Positions 7,938-17,447 of a stretch of DNA of 36,461 bases are shown here, one piece after another (positions within the stretch are counted from its first letter, which is position 1; each line of letters opens with the position of its first letter). Source of the DNA: a virus; IMG/VR virus record IMGVR_UViG_3300021963_000345, positions 1-36,461 of that record; one strand, given 5' to 3'. The notes beneath the pieces were generated by a model, which was not told the DNA's origin, ran no database searches, and was given only the letters and a program-made list of their open reading frames with translations. A program made the translations under genes and the position numbers.

Positions 7938-9047
7938 ATGGCAGATACCACAACAACACAACAAATCGTCCGGGAAGCCCCGGAGATTGAAGCCTATAAG
8001 CTTGACCTACTAAAACAAGCCAAACAACTGGCCTTTAACGAGGGCCGTACGCCTTTGGCTGAACAGCTTCCAGGGTTCAACGTTGCGGGCTTTGCGCCTG
8101 CACAGCAGACTGCCATGAACGCGGCCATTGGTCAAGGCATTGGGGCTTTTGATCCCTACCTGACCTCTGCCAATCAAGCAGTAACCCAGGCCTACGGAAC
8201 AACAGGCGAAGCGGCTAATGTCTTGCGTGGAGCAGACACCAGGGACCAGTATGGCGAGGCCCAAAATGTCTTGACTGCGGGTATTGGAGCCTTGACGCAA
8301 GGCGGTGGTCAATACGACCCCACCATGGCAACACAGTTCATGAATCCGTATCAGGCCCAGGTCACGCAACAGGCCTTGGCAGAAATGCGCCGTCAAGGCG
8401 ACATTGCACGTCAGGGCGCGGCGGCTCAAGCTGTTAAGTCTGGAGCTTTTGGCAGTACCCGTGAAGGCGTACAGCGTGCGGAGATGGAGCGAGGCCTGCA
8501 AGACGTTATGTCGCAGCGCATCATGCAAGACTACGCACAGAACTATGCCCAAGCTCAACAGGCGGGCATGGGTACCTTTGAGGCGGCCAAACAAAGACAA
8601 ATGGCCATGGGACAAGGGCTTGGCCAAGCAGCCGCAGGTATTGGCTCACTGGCTGGCCAAGAGTTTGGCCAAGGCGCACAACTGGCCACAGGACTTGGAC
8701 AAATGGGCGCACAAATGGGTCAACTGGGTATCCAACAAGGTGCTCTCGGCCAGACAGCACAGGCTATGCGACAAGGCGACGTTAACTTCTTGTACAACGT
8801 CGGTCAGTCACAGCAGGCGATGAACCAGCAACAACTGGATGCACAACGTGCGACTGAGTTGCAAAAGGTGTACTCGCCTTACCAACAAGCAGGCTTCTTG
8901 TCAGACATTTACAAAGGCGCACCATCGACTCAGATGTCAACGGCGGCGGTCAGCCAGCCTTCCGCAAGCCCATTCCAACAAGCTTTGGGAGTGGGACTAG
9001 GTGTGTTATCAACTGCCGCTGGGGCAAAGAAAGCTGGACTCTTTTAA
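7938..9047 (+). CDS. Gln/Ala-rich internal virion protein
   Basis: 369 residues, almost entirely helical in composition with very high Gln, Ala and Gly. There is a repeated GQ/AQQ pattern between about residues 190 and 300, and a hydrophobic Gly/Ala C-terminus. It resembles small helical ejection proteins of podoviruses (T7 gp14-like in role, not shown to be homologous). It begins three bases after the previous stop. No enzymatic motif seen. Confidence 0.6.
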   Translation: MADTTTTQQIVREAPEIEAYKLDLLKQAKQLAFNEGRTPLAEQLPGFNVAGFAPAQQTAMNAAIGQGIGAFDPYLTSANQAVTQAYGTTGEAANVLRGADTRDQYGEAQNVLTAGIGALTQGGGQYDPTMATQFMNPYQAQVTQQALAEMRRQGDIARQGAAAQAVKSGAFGSTREGVQRAEMERGLQDVMSQRIMQDYAQNYAQAQQAGMGTFEAAKQRQMAMGQGLGQAAAGIGSLAGQEFGQGAQLATGLGQMGAQMGQLGIQQGALGQTAQAMRQGDVNFLYNVGQSQQAMNQQQLDAQRATELQKVYSPYQQAGFLSDIYKGAPSTQMSTAAVSQPSASPFQQALGVGLGVLSTAAGAKKAGLF

Positions 9048-9056
9048 GAGGGCAAT

Positions 9057-11099
9057 ATGAAGAACAAAATGATGGAACAAGACGTCGAAAACATGGGCAT
9101 CATGGCCGGTTTCAAAGACATGATGGAGATGGAAGACGACGATACGGAAGACACGAACGAAGAGGACCGTGTTGCCTCTGAGGTCATGGGCCGTTCGCCA
9201 AAGTCTCCTGAAATTTTGATGAACAACTTACGTGGAGACATGCGCTCAGTTGAAGCGCGTATTGATGAGTTGGCGGACATGGTTGGATACCGTGCTGCCA
9301 AGGACACACCACAAGAAGTGCTTGCTCTTTTGCAACCCGTGCTTGCCCAACAGCAAGGCATCGGTGCTGCTCCTGCTTCAGCCGAACTGATGCAAGGGCC
9401 ACAGCCTCCAATGGCTCCTCCCCCTGGAATGCCTCCTGGCGCTCCTGGCGGCGCTCCCGGGACTGCCCCCGGTGGTATGCCTCCCGAACTTATGGCAATG
9501 ATGGCCGGTGGCCCACAGGGCATGGCTGGCCCCCCTCCGCCTGAGACAGGTGGTATTGCTGGCGCTCCTCCCATGGCCATGGCAAGAGGCGGCTATGTTC
9601 AAAATTTTCAGGCGGGGTCTACTGAGGACGGAGTGACCCCTGCCGATGAAACAGTCCCTGGTGAAAAAGAAGAGCCTTTGCTCAAATATCCAACTGACAT
9701 GGTTGCTGCGGCCAAACAAGGCATGCAAGAGTTGATCTCAAGGGGTCCAGCAACGATCCCTGATTTGGCAGCATTGGCCCGTCAGCGTGAGCCCGCGTAT
9801 CGCACAATTCTTGGTGACACTCGGGGCGCGAGTGAGGCACAGATGTTGTTTTCTCTCGGCCAACGGGCCTTTGGTTTTGGTGCAAACGTCGATGACCAAG
9901 GTCGTCCATTGCGTGGAAGCTTTATTTCTCGCTTGTCTGGCGCAGTCAGAACCTTGCCTCAGGACATGATGGCCCGTGTAGCGGATATTGACAAAGGCGA
10001 GCGCGCAATCAAACTGGCTGCACTACAGGCCTCTGAGAAGGATATTGATCAACTCCAGTCAGCAAACAGCGAGCTCACAAGACAGAAGAGGGCCTTGTTT
10101 GGAGACATCATCAAGTCCGAAGCACGAATTGAAGCAGAGAAACAAAAGAACCTCAACAAGCCACCAAGAGGTCCTTTTGGAACAGGTCGTGAAGCTGAAA
10201 TCTTAAATATGTTTACAAGGAGTGCTTCGCTGCTTGCCCAAGGAAAACTTTCCGACGAGCAGAAAAGTCAACTAGATGTCGCAGTAACCGATTACACGCA
10301 GGAGAAGACTGAACGAGAAGAGAGGACCGACCCGCTTACAGGAAACAAGAGTTATCTGACGGTGATAAACAAAAAACGACTACCTCCCGAATTGATTACA
10401 GCATATCAGTTGGTAGGAAGACCTATTCCATACTACACAGGTGGTACACCGGTTACATCTGGAAAATCCGGAGCAACAACACCTCCCGCTGCCTCTGCCG
10501 TTGCCTCTCCCGTTGGAGACATCAGCGGGGCCCCCGGAACAATTCCTGCCGAGGTGCCTGCCGAGGCAAAAGATGCTTACCTGTCTCTCAAGGTACCTAA
10601 GGGTGAGAAGACACTGTGGAATCAACGCGGACTGGTTGCTGGCCCTGTTCAGTACATCAAGACACTGCCTGTCTTGCGTGTCTTTGGCCAAGTGGACGCC
10701 AAGGCAGATGAGGCGCGCACATTCTTTGATTCAGCAAGACGCTCTCTGATCAAAGCGTTGGCAGCAAATCCACGCTACCCTGTTTCAGAAATGCAAGCAA
10801 TTGAAAAAGAAATAGATATTGCTCCAGCGTTTTTTGACAATCCAAATTCTTTGGGTAACCGTTTGATTGGTATTGAGGATTTCCTTAACCAACGGTTAAA
10901 AGCTGCTGAGAAAGATGCGGTCAATCCAAATTTCCCTGTAGCATCTAGACAAGCCGCATTGGATGAAATAAAAGAGCTCAAGAACTTTAACAAAGTAGCT
11001 GGAATACCTCCACGGGTGTATACCATTGAAGAGGTGCAAGCACTTCCAAGTGGCACAAACTTTTTGTGGAATGGTAGAGAATCAAAGTGGAAGAAATAA
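9057..11099 (+). CDS. Large virion protein with acidic N-terminus and Pro/Gly linker
   Basis: 680 residues. Residues 1-45 are Met/Asp/Glu-rich. Residues ~113-175 are a Pro/Gly/Ala linker with repeated PPG and GAPG. A short ARGGYVQNFQAGS motif near 178 is a type often seen in phage internal proteins. The rest is mainly helical and charged. AGAGGG precedes the ATG. Third in the block of likely ejection proteins. Function is inferred from neighbours. Confidence 0.6.
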   Translation: MKNKMMEQDVENMGIMAGFKDMMEMEDDDTEDTNEEDRVASEVMGRSPKSPEILMNNLRGDMRSVEARIDELADMVGYRAAKDTPQEVLALLQPVLAQQQGIGAAPASAELMQGPQPPMAPPPGMPPGAPGGAPGTAPGGMPPELMAMMAGGPQGMAGPPPPETGGIAGAPPMAMARGGYVQNFQAGSTEDGVTPADETVPGEKEEPLLKYPTDMVAAAKQGMQELISRGPATIPDLAALARQREPAYRTILGDTRGASEAQMLFSLGQRAFGFGANVDDQGRPLRGSFISRLSGAVRTLPQDMMARVADIDKGERAIKLAALQASEKDIDQLQSANSELTRQKRALFGDIIKSEARIEAEKQKNLNKPPRGPFGTGREAEILNMFTRSASLLAQGKLSDEQKSQLDVAVTDYTQEKTEREERTDPLTGNKSYLTVINKKRLPPELITAYQLVGRPIPYYTGGTPVTSGKSGATTPPAASAVASPVGDISGAPGTIPAEVPAEAKDAYLSLKVPKGEKTLWNQRGLVAGPVQYIKTLPVLRVFGQVDAKADEARTFFDSARRSLIKALAANPRYPVSEMQAIEKEIDIAPAFFDNPNSLGNRLIGIEDFLNQRLKAAEKDAVNPNFPVASRQAALDEIKELKNFNKVAGIPPRVYTIEEVQALPSGTNFLWNGRESKWKK

Positions 11100-11102
11100 G
11101 CC

Positions 11103-14100
11103 ATGGCAACTCCTGAAGAAATCCAAAAGCAACTTGATGCATTGACACTGCCTGACACGGGAGGTGGCCAGCCGCCTCCTGACCTGTTACAGGGCCGTCG
11201 TCCTGTTCCCGCTGCCAACGCAGCAGACCAGTTAAAGGCATTGAATCAGATTTCTCAGTCAGAGTTTCCAACACTTGGCGAAAAGGGCGAGGCTCTTGGC
11301 CAGGGTGTCAAGATGGGGATGCGAGAAAGCGCCCCCATTTCCGCTGGTGGCATGCTTGGCCTGCGGGCAGGTACTGCTGTTGCTCCTTTCCTGGGCCCGG
11401 CCGCACCTCTTGGTCCTCCTTTAGGGTTTGTTGGTGGCGTCTTGGGTGGTATGGGTGTCAACTACGCCTTAGAGAAGATGTTCCCAGAGGAGTACGAAGA
11501 GCCTGCGTTGCGTGAAGACCTGGTCCCCATGCGTGAAGGTGGCCGCACGTTCGGCACATCCATTGCGTTTTCTCCATCTCTGTACTTTCTGCCCAAATAC
11601 ACCGGGAACCGCGTCTCACGGTTCATCTCCTCCATGGGCGAGTCTGCTCGCAAGTCCCCAATTAGCTTTGGTACTGCTGAAACAATCGCGGCCACCGGAT
11701 CAGGAACAGGAGCATTCTTTGCAGAAGAGCTTTTCCCTGGCCAAAAGGGCGTGCGTTTTGGCGCGGAAGTGATGGGCGGTATCTTTGCTCCTGGGCGCTT
11801 CGTCGTTAATTCAGTTGGCGACGTGACCGACTGGGCAAAGAACCTTAGAAACTCCACAAGTGCTTCCGCCAAAGAGGGAAAGGCAGCTGCTCGCTTGTAT
11901 GACATTTTGGAAGGCACAGGACAAAATATTCCTTTGCTTATTCGTCGCCTGGAAGAAGCCGTTCCGGGTGGAGCTACGCCAACAGCCGCGCAGAAAACAG
12001 GCAACATGACTTTGTCTGCCTTGGAAACGTCGCTTGCTCGCACCAATGCAGAGTTCTCTGGCCAAACAGTCAAGCAGGGTGAAGACTCCCTAATGGCGTA
12101 CAAGTTGTTGGTTCAGAAGCTGCGAGAAATTGGCACTCCAGATGCTTTGCGCAAAGCAGCACAGATGCAACAAGATGCCCATACTGCCATGCTCAATGGC
12201 CGTCTTGCGGCGGCAGATGCAACAGCGGCGGCCAAGATTGCCAAAATCTCCAAGGACACTCCCGCTGCTCGCCGGGAAATTGGCGACATCGTAAAGACAG
12301 AAACAGAAATCGCTCTGCGCCAAGCACGGGACATGGAGTCAGAGTTGTGGGCCGAGGGCCTGCGTCAGATCGCCCCTGTCAAACGTGTCCAAGCGCCTCC
12401 AAAAAAGGTTCCTATGGAGGGACCAGAGGCTGAAAGAATCTATCAAAAAACAGGCCAATGGCCCATGATCACTCTGCGCGAGACAGTGGTCAAGGGTGCC
12501 GAGATCAAGCCTACCAACACAAGCCGTGCGTTCTTGGACTCAACCCTGAACATCGCCGATGTCGTGTACAAGAACACCACTCCAAAGATAGTCAAGGACA
12601 TCATTCGCACTTTTGGTATTGATGATGCCTCTGTCATGAAGTACAAACTTGGCCGAAACACGGACGAGTTCATGGAGACAGGACAGGTTCCTGACCGCTT
12701 TGTTCCAAGGTTAAATGAGATGGATGTTGGCGAGATGGTCAACTACCGCAGCAACCTCTTGTCTCTTGCGCGTGAAGCCGCAGGCAAAGGCGAGATGGGT
12801 GACGCAAAGTTCTACGGCACACTCGCCGAGGGTATCCTCAAGGACTTGGAGACATTAAAGGCTCCTGCGTTTGATCAGGCAAGAGGTTTTTCCAAGGCCT
12901 TGAACGACACGTTTACCCGCACCTTTGCTTCTGATGTAAGCATCTCTGGACCAGGTGCAAAAACTGTAGGCGGAGCAGAGCGCATGCCCGCAGAGATACT
13001 GGTGTCAAGAGCATTTGGCTCCAACGCTGACGTGACTGCCATGCGCATGAACGAGATTGAAGATGCAGTCAAATTCATGCGTACTCAATACGATGATGCA
13101 GTCAGCAAGTTTGGCAAACGCAGCAAACAGGCTTTGGCTTTGAAGCCTCAAGCAGATTTGGCAGACATTAACGTAGCCTCTATTCGAGATGCACAAGACC
13201 GTGTGTATCGATTGGCGGCGGCAAAAGCAATTGATCCTGTAACAGGCCGCTTGAATCCCCGCATGCTGGAGAAGTTTGCTGCTGAGAACCAGCCTATGCT
13301 GGAGAAGCTCGGCATCTACGCTGACTTACAAGACGCCAAAAAAGCTGAACTTGCGTTCCGTGCAATACAAGACCAAAACAGCGAGATCAACAAGACCATT
13401 GCAAACCAATCCGCGTTTGCGCAACTGTTGAAGTTTGAGAACCCAACCAATGCTGTCATTGATGCGCTCAACAGCAAGTTCCCGGTCAAGAACATTTCCA
13501 ACATGGTCAAACTTGCAGGTGCAGGTGGGCCAGATGCAGTCAATGGATTGAAATCCACTTTGTTTGACTATGCTTACACCAAAGCAGGTGGAGATGGCCG
13601 CTTCAGCATCCAGGCGTTTAACGATGCATTGTTAAAGCCCTTGGCAACTGGTCAGCCCTCGCTTGTCAACATCATGCGAAGTCAAAACCTCATCACCCCA
13701 CAAGAGGTGAACAATCTCAAGCGTCTGATGCTTCCAATGATGCGTGTTGAGAAAGCCATGGGCAACAAGAACGAGCTCAATAAAGTCTTGGACGGTGCTG
13801 GCGCTGTAGAAGAATTGGCCATGCGCATCGTCGGTGCCAATATTGGTACCTCCGTGTCCGGTGGCGGACCAGGCTCCCTGATCGCGGCCTCTGCCGGCTC
13901 GAAGTACGTGCGGGAAATCTTTGACAAGATGCCTAACTTTATGGTGCGAAGTACCATAGAAAAGGCTTTGCAGGACCCGCAAATGATGGCCGCTTTATTG
14001 CGTCGTGGCGTGAACAAACAGCAAGAGTCGGGCTTCGTGGAAAACTTTGCTCAATTGCTCGGTCGTACTTTGGCCACGCGCATTCCAGCGCCTTTGAGCA

Positions 14101-14357
14101 TCTACGAGAGTGAAGTCCCACGAGCAAACCTAATCCAAACTGGGCCTCCTGGTAGTTCTGCGCCACCAATGCGCAAATTGCCACCAGCGGCACCGTCCAA
14201 AGGCGTCCCTGGCCTCTTTGACAAGAAGCCGGGTGCACAGGCCCCTGCTCCCGGCGCTCAGTCGTCAGCCAGCCGTGCGATGTTCCAGTCACTCTTTCCC
14301 AATGACGCTATCAGCCCGATGCTGGCGTCTCAGGGAGCGGTACCGCCTGCTGCCTAA
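11103..14357 (+). CDS. Very large virion protein, putative ejection protein
   Basis: 1084 residues, the largest gene in the window. A Gly/Pro-rich hydrophobic segment at about 70-125 is followed by about 900 residues of predominantly helical, charged sequence and a Pro/Ala-rich C-terminus. I see no clear lysozyme or transglycosylase motif. The 3' end overlaps the convergent exonuclease gene by 47 bases, leaving no room for a terminator between them. Size and position match the largest internal virion protein of podoviruses. Confidence 0.6.
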   Translation: MATPEEIQKQLDALTLPDTGGGQPPPDLLQGRRPVPAANAADQLKALNQISQSEFPTLGEKGEALGQGVKMGMRESAPISAGGMLGLRAGTAVAPFLGPAAPLGPPLGFVGGVLGGMGVNYALEKMFPEEYEEPALREDLVPMREGGRTFGTSIAFSPSLYFLPKYTGNRVSRFISSMGESARKSPISFGTAETIAATGSGTGAFFAEELFPGQKGVRFGAEVMGGIFAPGRFVVNSVGDVTDWAKNLRNSTSASAKEGKAAARLYDILEGTGQNIPLLIRRLEEAVPGGATPTAAQKTGNMTLSALETSLARTNAEFSGQTVKQGEDSLMAYKLLVQKLREIGTPDALRKAAQMQQDAHTAMLNGRLAAADATAAAKIAKISKDTPAARREIGDIVKTETEIALRQARDMESELWAEGLRQIAPVKRVQAPPKKVPMEGPEAERIYQKTGQWPMITLRETVVKGAEIKPTNTSRAFLDSTLNIADVVYKNTTPKIVKDIIRTFGIDDASVMKYKLGRNTDEFMETGQVPDRFVPRLNEMDVGEMVNYRSNLLSLAREAAGKGEMGDAKFYGTLAEGILKDLETLKAPAFDQARGFSKALNDTFTRTFASDVSISGPGAKTVGGAERMPAEILVSRAFGSNADVTAMRMNEIEDAVKFMRTQYDDAVSKFGKRSKQALALKPQADLADINVASIRDAQDRVYRLAAAKAIDPVTGRLNPRMLEKFAAENQPMLEKLGIYADLQDAKKAELAFRAIQDQNSEINKTIANQSAFAQLLKFENPTNAVIDALNSKFPVKNISNMVKLAGAGGPDAVNGLKSTLFDYAYTKAGGDGRFSIQAFNDALLKPLATGQPSLVNIMRSQNLITPQEVNNLKRLMLPMMRVEKAMGNKNELNKVLDGAGAVEELAMRIVGANIGTSVSGGGPGSLIAASAGSKYVREIFDKMPNFMVRSTIEKALQDPQMMAALLRRGVNKQQESGFVENFAQLLGRTLATRIPAPLSIYESEVPRANLIQTGPPGSSAPPMRKLPPAAPSKGVPGLFDKKPGAQAPAPGAQSSASRAMFQSLFPNDAISPMLASQGAVPPAA

Positions 14358-15015
14358 ACTGCTCGACACGCTTCATCCAAGCATCCTTGTGGTTCTGAAA
14401 TTCACGGCCAGTGGTCGTGAATTCCTGCGTCGTGCCGTTTTGAACGCTCACCAGGATGGCTCCAAAATCGATATTCGTGCCGTGGATGATGTCATGGGCC
14501 AAAGCATAGGCGGCAAGTTGATGGAAATAGTCCTCAATCCACTCCGCCCGCTTAGGTTTGACTGACTGCTTAAAGTCAACAATGGCTGGCCGCCCACGGT
14601 ACACGCCCACAAAGTCTGTTGTCCCTGCATATTTCCCAGGGTAATAAAGAGATACCTCTGACCCCCATATTTCTGACATATAGGGAAAGTAAGTGTTAAC
14701 CAACCTGTACCCCATCTCATAACCTTTAGTCATAAGCCAGTTGGTTGGACGTGGTAAATCCCTATAAGCAATCATGCGCTCGATGACGTTGTGCATGTGG
14801 GTGCCCACACTGGCGGCTTCGTTTTTGATACGCTCCGCTTCCGCCTCACCAACCCTCGCGGCCCACGCGTCAAGATGCGCCCGGTCCTTGGTGGCGGACA
14901 GAATCCGGGTGACGCTGGGCAATCTGTCGTCGCCGTAGACACGTCCCTCTGGTGCGTTTATTTGCTCGAGCTTTTCGTACACGTAGAGCTTGCGAATGGG
15001 GATCAAATCAACCAT
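14311..15015 (-). CDS. PD-(D/E)XK exonuclease, RecB/Cas4-like
   Basis: 234 residues. Nuclease motifs in order: GTHMHNVIE (His75 region), GSEVSLYYPG (Glu120), AGTTDFVG (Asp134), AIVDFKQS (Asp147-x-Lys149) and YFHQLAAYA (Gln166, Tyr170). This is the RecB-family arrangement seen in Cas4, lambda-exonuclease-like and mitochondrial MGME1-type exonucleases. It starts inside the helicase gene (13-base overlap), so the two are coupled and probably act together on DNA ends in recombination or host DNA breakdown. Partner and polarity are not visible. Confidence 0.85.
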   Translation of the reverse strand: MVDLIPIRKLYVYEKLEQINAPEGRVYGDDRLPSVTRILSATKDRAHLDAWAARVGEAEAERIKNEAASVGTHMHNVIERMIAYRDLPRPTNWLMTKGYEMGYRLVNTYFPYMSEIWGSEVSLYYPGKYAGTTDFVGVYRGRPAIVDFKQSVKPKRAEWIEDYFHQLAAYALAHDIIHGTNIDFGAILVSVQNGTTQEFTTTGREFQNHKDAWMKRVEQFRQQAVPLPETPASG

Positions 15016-16457
15016 TGTTTAAAGTCCTCTCCCATCACCTGGGTGGCAATGTCGATTTTGTCGCGCAAGGCCTTGACGATCTTCTCGTCCACGGTGCCAA
15101 CGGCAATCAAGTCAATGTAGGTCACGTTCTTTGTCTGGCCAATGCGGTGCGCGCGGTCTTCCGATTGCAGGCGCTTTTCCAAGTCAAAGCTGTTGCTGTA
15201 GTAGACCATGGTGTGGGCAGCGGTCAGGGTCAAACCATAGCCGCCCGTGCTTGGGTTGCCAACAAAGAAACGCATCTCGCTATTCGGTTTTTGAAACTCC
15301 TCCAAGACGCGCTTTCGCTCGTCATCAGGTGTGTCGCCGTAGTACATACCTACCGAGTTCATGCCGTACTCCTTGGACAAGGCCAGCTTGATGGCTTCGA
15401 TGTCATGGCGGTAGTTGGCCCAGATGATGATCTTGCCGTCAGTCTCCTCGACAACAGACAGGAGCTCACCAATGCGGTTGTTGGGCAACTCAATGACTTC
15501 GCCATTGTCTAGCTTCACATGCCCACAGACAATCTGATGCAAGCGCATCAGCTGTGTAAGTGCATTGACAGTGCTGGTGACGCCCTCCTTAAACTGGGAC
15601 AGCGCCATGGACTTCATCTGCAAGTACGCACGTTTTTGCTCGTCAGTCAGGTCCACTTCACGCTTGACGTACAGTTTGTCGGGCAGGTCCAGGCATTCCT
15701 CTTTGGTTACCCGAAAGCTGAAGCGGTCGAGCTTCTCCTTGAGCTCATCCAGCCGGCGGTATCCAACGACCTGTTTGAAGCTGTGAGTCGCCACACTGCG
15801 CTCAATCACAACGGCGTAGCGCGCCTGGAACGAGTAATAGCTTGCCGCATTTAAACAGTTGGGGGACAAAAAGGCACATTGCTGGTACAGGTCCATAGGT
15901 GACTTGGTCACCGGGGAGCCCGTAGCAATGCGCTTGAACCGCGCACCACGGCCCACCTTCTCAGTGCTCTTTGACCTAGCCGAGGTGGGCGTCTTGATGG
16001 TGGTGCTCTCGTCAATCACCATCATCGCGTCGTGGCACAGCAAAAACCGGCTGGCGTATTTCGACCCCTTGGTCGTGGAAAACGCCTCAATGTTCATGAC
16101 CAGGATTTTCAAGTCCTCGGTGATGTCAAACAAGCTGTTCAAGGCCTGCTCTTCAGCCTTCCTGGGTTGCGGATTCCATATCGCCATGCGATATTGAACA
16201 TGTTCGGGTATATGCTTAGGAATCTCCGTGTCAAACCAGTTTCGGTAGACGCCTTTCGGTGCTACTATCAACACCCCGTTTAGCAATCCCTTGTCGTAGA
16301 GCATGGAGAAATTGTTGATGAGCATGTAGCTCTTCCCAGTTCCCATATCTGCAAACAAAGCTGCTACTGGGGCGCTCCAGTGGCGTTGAAGATAGGCCTG
16401 TTGATGGACAAAAGGCTTGTTCCTAAAGGGATAAGTTTCTAAAAAGTTATCAGTCAT
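15003..16457 (-). CDS. SNF2-type superfamily 2 helicase/ATPase
   Basis: 484 residues from the ATG at 16457, chosen because a purine-rich ribosome site (AAGAAAGAAAG) lies just upstream; a longer frame to 16505 would run through it. Motifs: I ADMGTGKS (36-43), II VIDEST, III ATGSPV, V NPSTGGYGLTLTAA, VI SEDRAHRIGQT. The RAHRIGQ box is diagnostic of SNF2-like translocases. The phage role may be remodelling protein-DNA complexes during replication or recombination. It is encoded opposite to the rest of the replication genes, from a divergent control region. Confidence 0.9.
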   Translation of the reverse strand: MTDNFLETYPFRNKPFVHQQAYLQRHWSAPVAALFADMGTGKSYMLINNFSMLYDKGLLNGVLIVAPKGVYRNWFDTEIPKHIPEHVQYRMAIWNPQPRKAEEQALNSLFDITEDLKILVMNIEAFSTTKGSKYASRFLLCHDAMMVIDESTTIKTPTSARSKSTEKVGRGARFKRIATGSPVTKSPMDLYQQCAFLSPNCLNAASYYSFQARYAVVIERSVATHSFKQVVGYRRLDELKEKLDRFSFRVTKEECLDLPDKLYVKREVDLTDEQKRAYLQMKSMALSQFKEGVTSTVNALTQLMRLHQIVCGHVKLDNGEVIELPNNRIGELLSVVEETDGKIIIWANYRHDIEAIKLALSKEYGMNSVGMYYGDTPDDERKRVLEEFQKPNSEMRFFVGNPSTGGYGLTLTAAHTMVYYSNSFDLEKRLQSEDRAHRIGQTKNVTYIDLIAVGTVDEKIVKALRDKIDIATQVMGEDFKQWLI

Positions 16458-16477
16458 TTCTTTCTTTCTTCCTGGGG

Positions 16478-16506
16478 TTGCGGTCCAAGTTTTTGTAGTG
16501 TACACT
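16478..16506 (+). promoter_or_regulatory. Promoter for the rightward replication operon
   Basis: TTGCGG at 16478-16483 and TACACT at 16501-16506 are separated by exactly 17 bases, matching a sigma70-type promoter. The -10 hexamer is the same as at 24376. It lies between the divergent helicase and the first rightward replication gene. Prediction from sequence only. Confidence 0.5.
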
Positions 16507-16507
16507 A
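16496..16507. promoter_or_regulatory. 12-bp perfect palindrome between divergent genes
   Basis: TAGTGTACACTA is a perfect inverted repeat that covers the rightward -10 and places the same TACACT on the opposite strand, facing the helicase gene. It may be an operator, a shared bidirectional -10, or both. The leftward -35 (TTTCTT) is poor. Confidence 0.45.
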
Positions 16508-16534
16508 GTCGCTCATCTTAAGAAAGGAGAATTT

Positions 16535-16894
16535 GTGGCAACCGAAAAAAGCGCAACTGTCTACGTAATTCAGGAGACATTGCAGCACAACATATCAGGC
16601 GCAATGGCATATGGAAGCATTGAAATCATGCTTCCTGATAATGCTCAAATCGCCTTTTCAAGCGTGCCAACAGTGCGAAGAATTCAGCGTAAACTGGAGA
16701 AGTTCAGTGATGCTGATTATCTGCTGTTGATTGGAGACCCGTCTGCAATTGGTATCGCATGTGCAGTGGCCGCTGCAAAAAATAATGGCCGATTCAAGTG
16801 TCTCAAATGGGATAAACGAGAAAAACGTTACATACCAGTTGAGGTTGATTTATTTAAGAAAGGAGAACCATATGAGTCTTACGACCCAGTTTGA
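16535..16894 (+). CDS. Conserved phage protein of the replication region
   Basis: 119 residues, starting at GTG 16535 with an AAGGAG ribosome site. Mixed alpha/beta composition with a hydrophobic core stretch (DYLLLIGDPSAIGIACAVAAA). It is the first gene behind the rightward promoter and ahead of primase and polymerase, so it is probably made early. No catalytic motif recognised. Confidence 0.65.
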   Translation: MATEKSATVYVIQETLQHNISGAMAYGSIEIMLPDNAQIAFSSVPTVRRIQRKLEKFSDADYLLLIGDPSAIGIACAVAAAKNNGRFKCLKWDKREKRYIPVEVDLFKKGEPYESYDPV

Positions 16895-17426
16895 ACAAGA
16901 TGCAGATGCACTTAAGATACAGGACAGCGATTTAGTCGGTGTTGCTGCAATGGCCAAGCGCGCAAAAGAGCTTGAGAAAGAGCTTGAGGACCTTGAGGAG
17001 ACTGTGAAAGAAAGAAAAGCACAGTTTCGCAAGTTGACCGAAGAATCTATTCCAGAGGTGCTGGCGCAGATGAATCTGAGGTCATTCAAAATGTCTGACG
17101 GCTCTTCAATTGAGGTCAAGCCTTTCTACAGCGCATCGATTCCAGAAGCACGCCGTGCTGAGGCCTTTCAATGGCTTCGCGAGCGTGGCATGGATGACAT
17201 TATCAAAAACACTGTCAGCGTCCGTTTTGGGCGCGGCGAAGACGAGCTTTGCTCTCGTCTATTGAATCTGCTTGGTGAGTCCGGCTACCCTGCCGAACAA
17301 GCCGAGAAGATAGAACCCATGACTCTCAAGGCATGGGTTAAAGAACAGGTGGAACGAGGAAACGAGTTTCCCACCGAACTTTTTGGCGCATTCATTGGCC
17401 AAAAGGCAACCATTAAATCTGCTTAA
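16872..17426 (+). CDS. Coiled-coil protein of the replication region
   Basis: 184 residues from ATG 16872, chosen because AAGGAG lies just upstream. Residues ~25-65 form a strong Lys/Glu coiled coil (AKELEKELEDLEETVKE). The rest contains SFKMSDGSSIEVKPFYSASI and NTVSVRFGRGEDE. This layout recurs next to phage replication genes. A Gam-like DNA-end-binding role is conceivable because of the coiled coil but is not demonstrated. The start overlaps the previous gene by 23 bases. Confidence 0.6.
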   Translation: MSLTTQFEQDADALKIQDSDLVGVAAMAKRAKELEKELEDLEETVKERKAQFRKLTEESIPEVLAQMNLRSFKMSDGSSIEVKPFYSASIPEARRAEAFQWLRERGMDDIIKNTVSVRFGRGEDELCSRLLNLLGESGYPAEQAEKIEPMTLKAWVKEQVERGNEFPTELFGAFIGQKATIKSA

Positions 17427-17447
17427 ACGAAAAAAGGAAATCGAATC

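Noticed and set aside
8010-8627. 205-residue minus-strand frame
   Set aside because: Antisense of the Gln-rich virion protein; no ribosome site.
9044-9580. 178-residue minus-strand Gly/Pro-rich frame
   Set aside because: Antisense of the Pro/Gly linker in the 680-residue virion protein; composition explains the open frame.
11462-12103. 213-residue minus-strand frame
   Set aside because: Antisense of the 1084-residue gene with no start signal or motif.
14952-15512. 186-residue plus-strand frame over the SNF2 helicase
   Set aside because: Antisense of the RAHRIGQ-containing helicase region, which is the clear coding strand.
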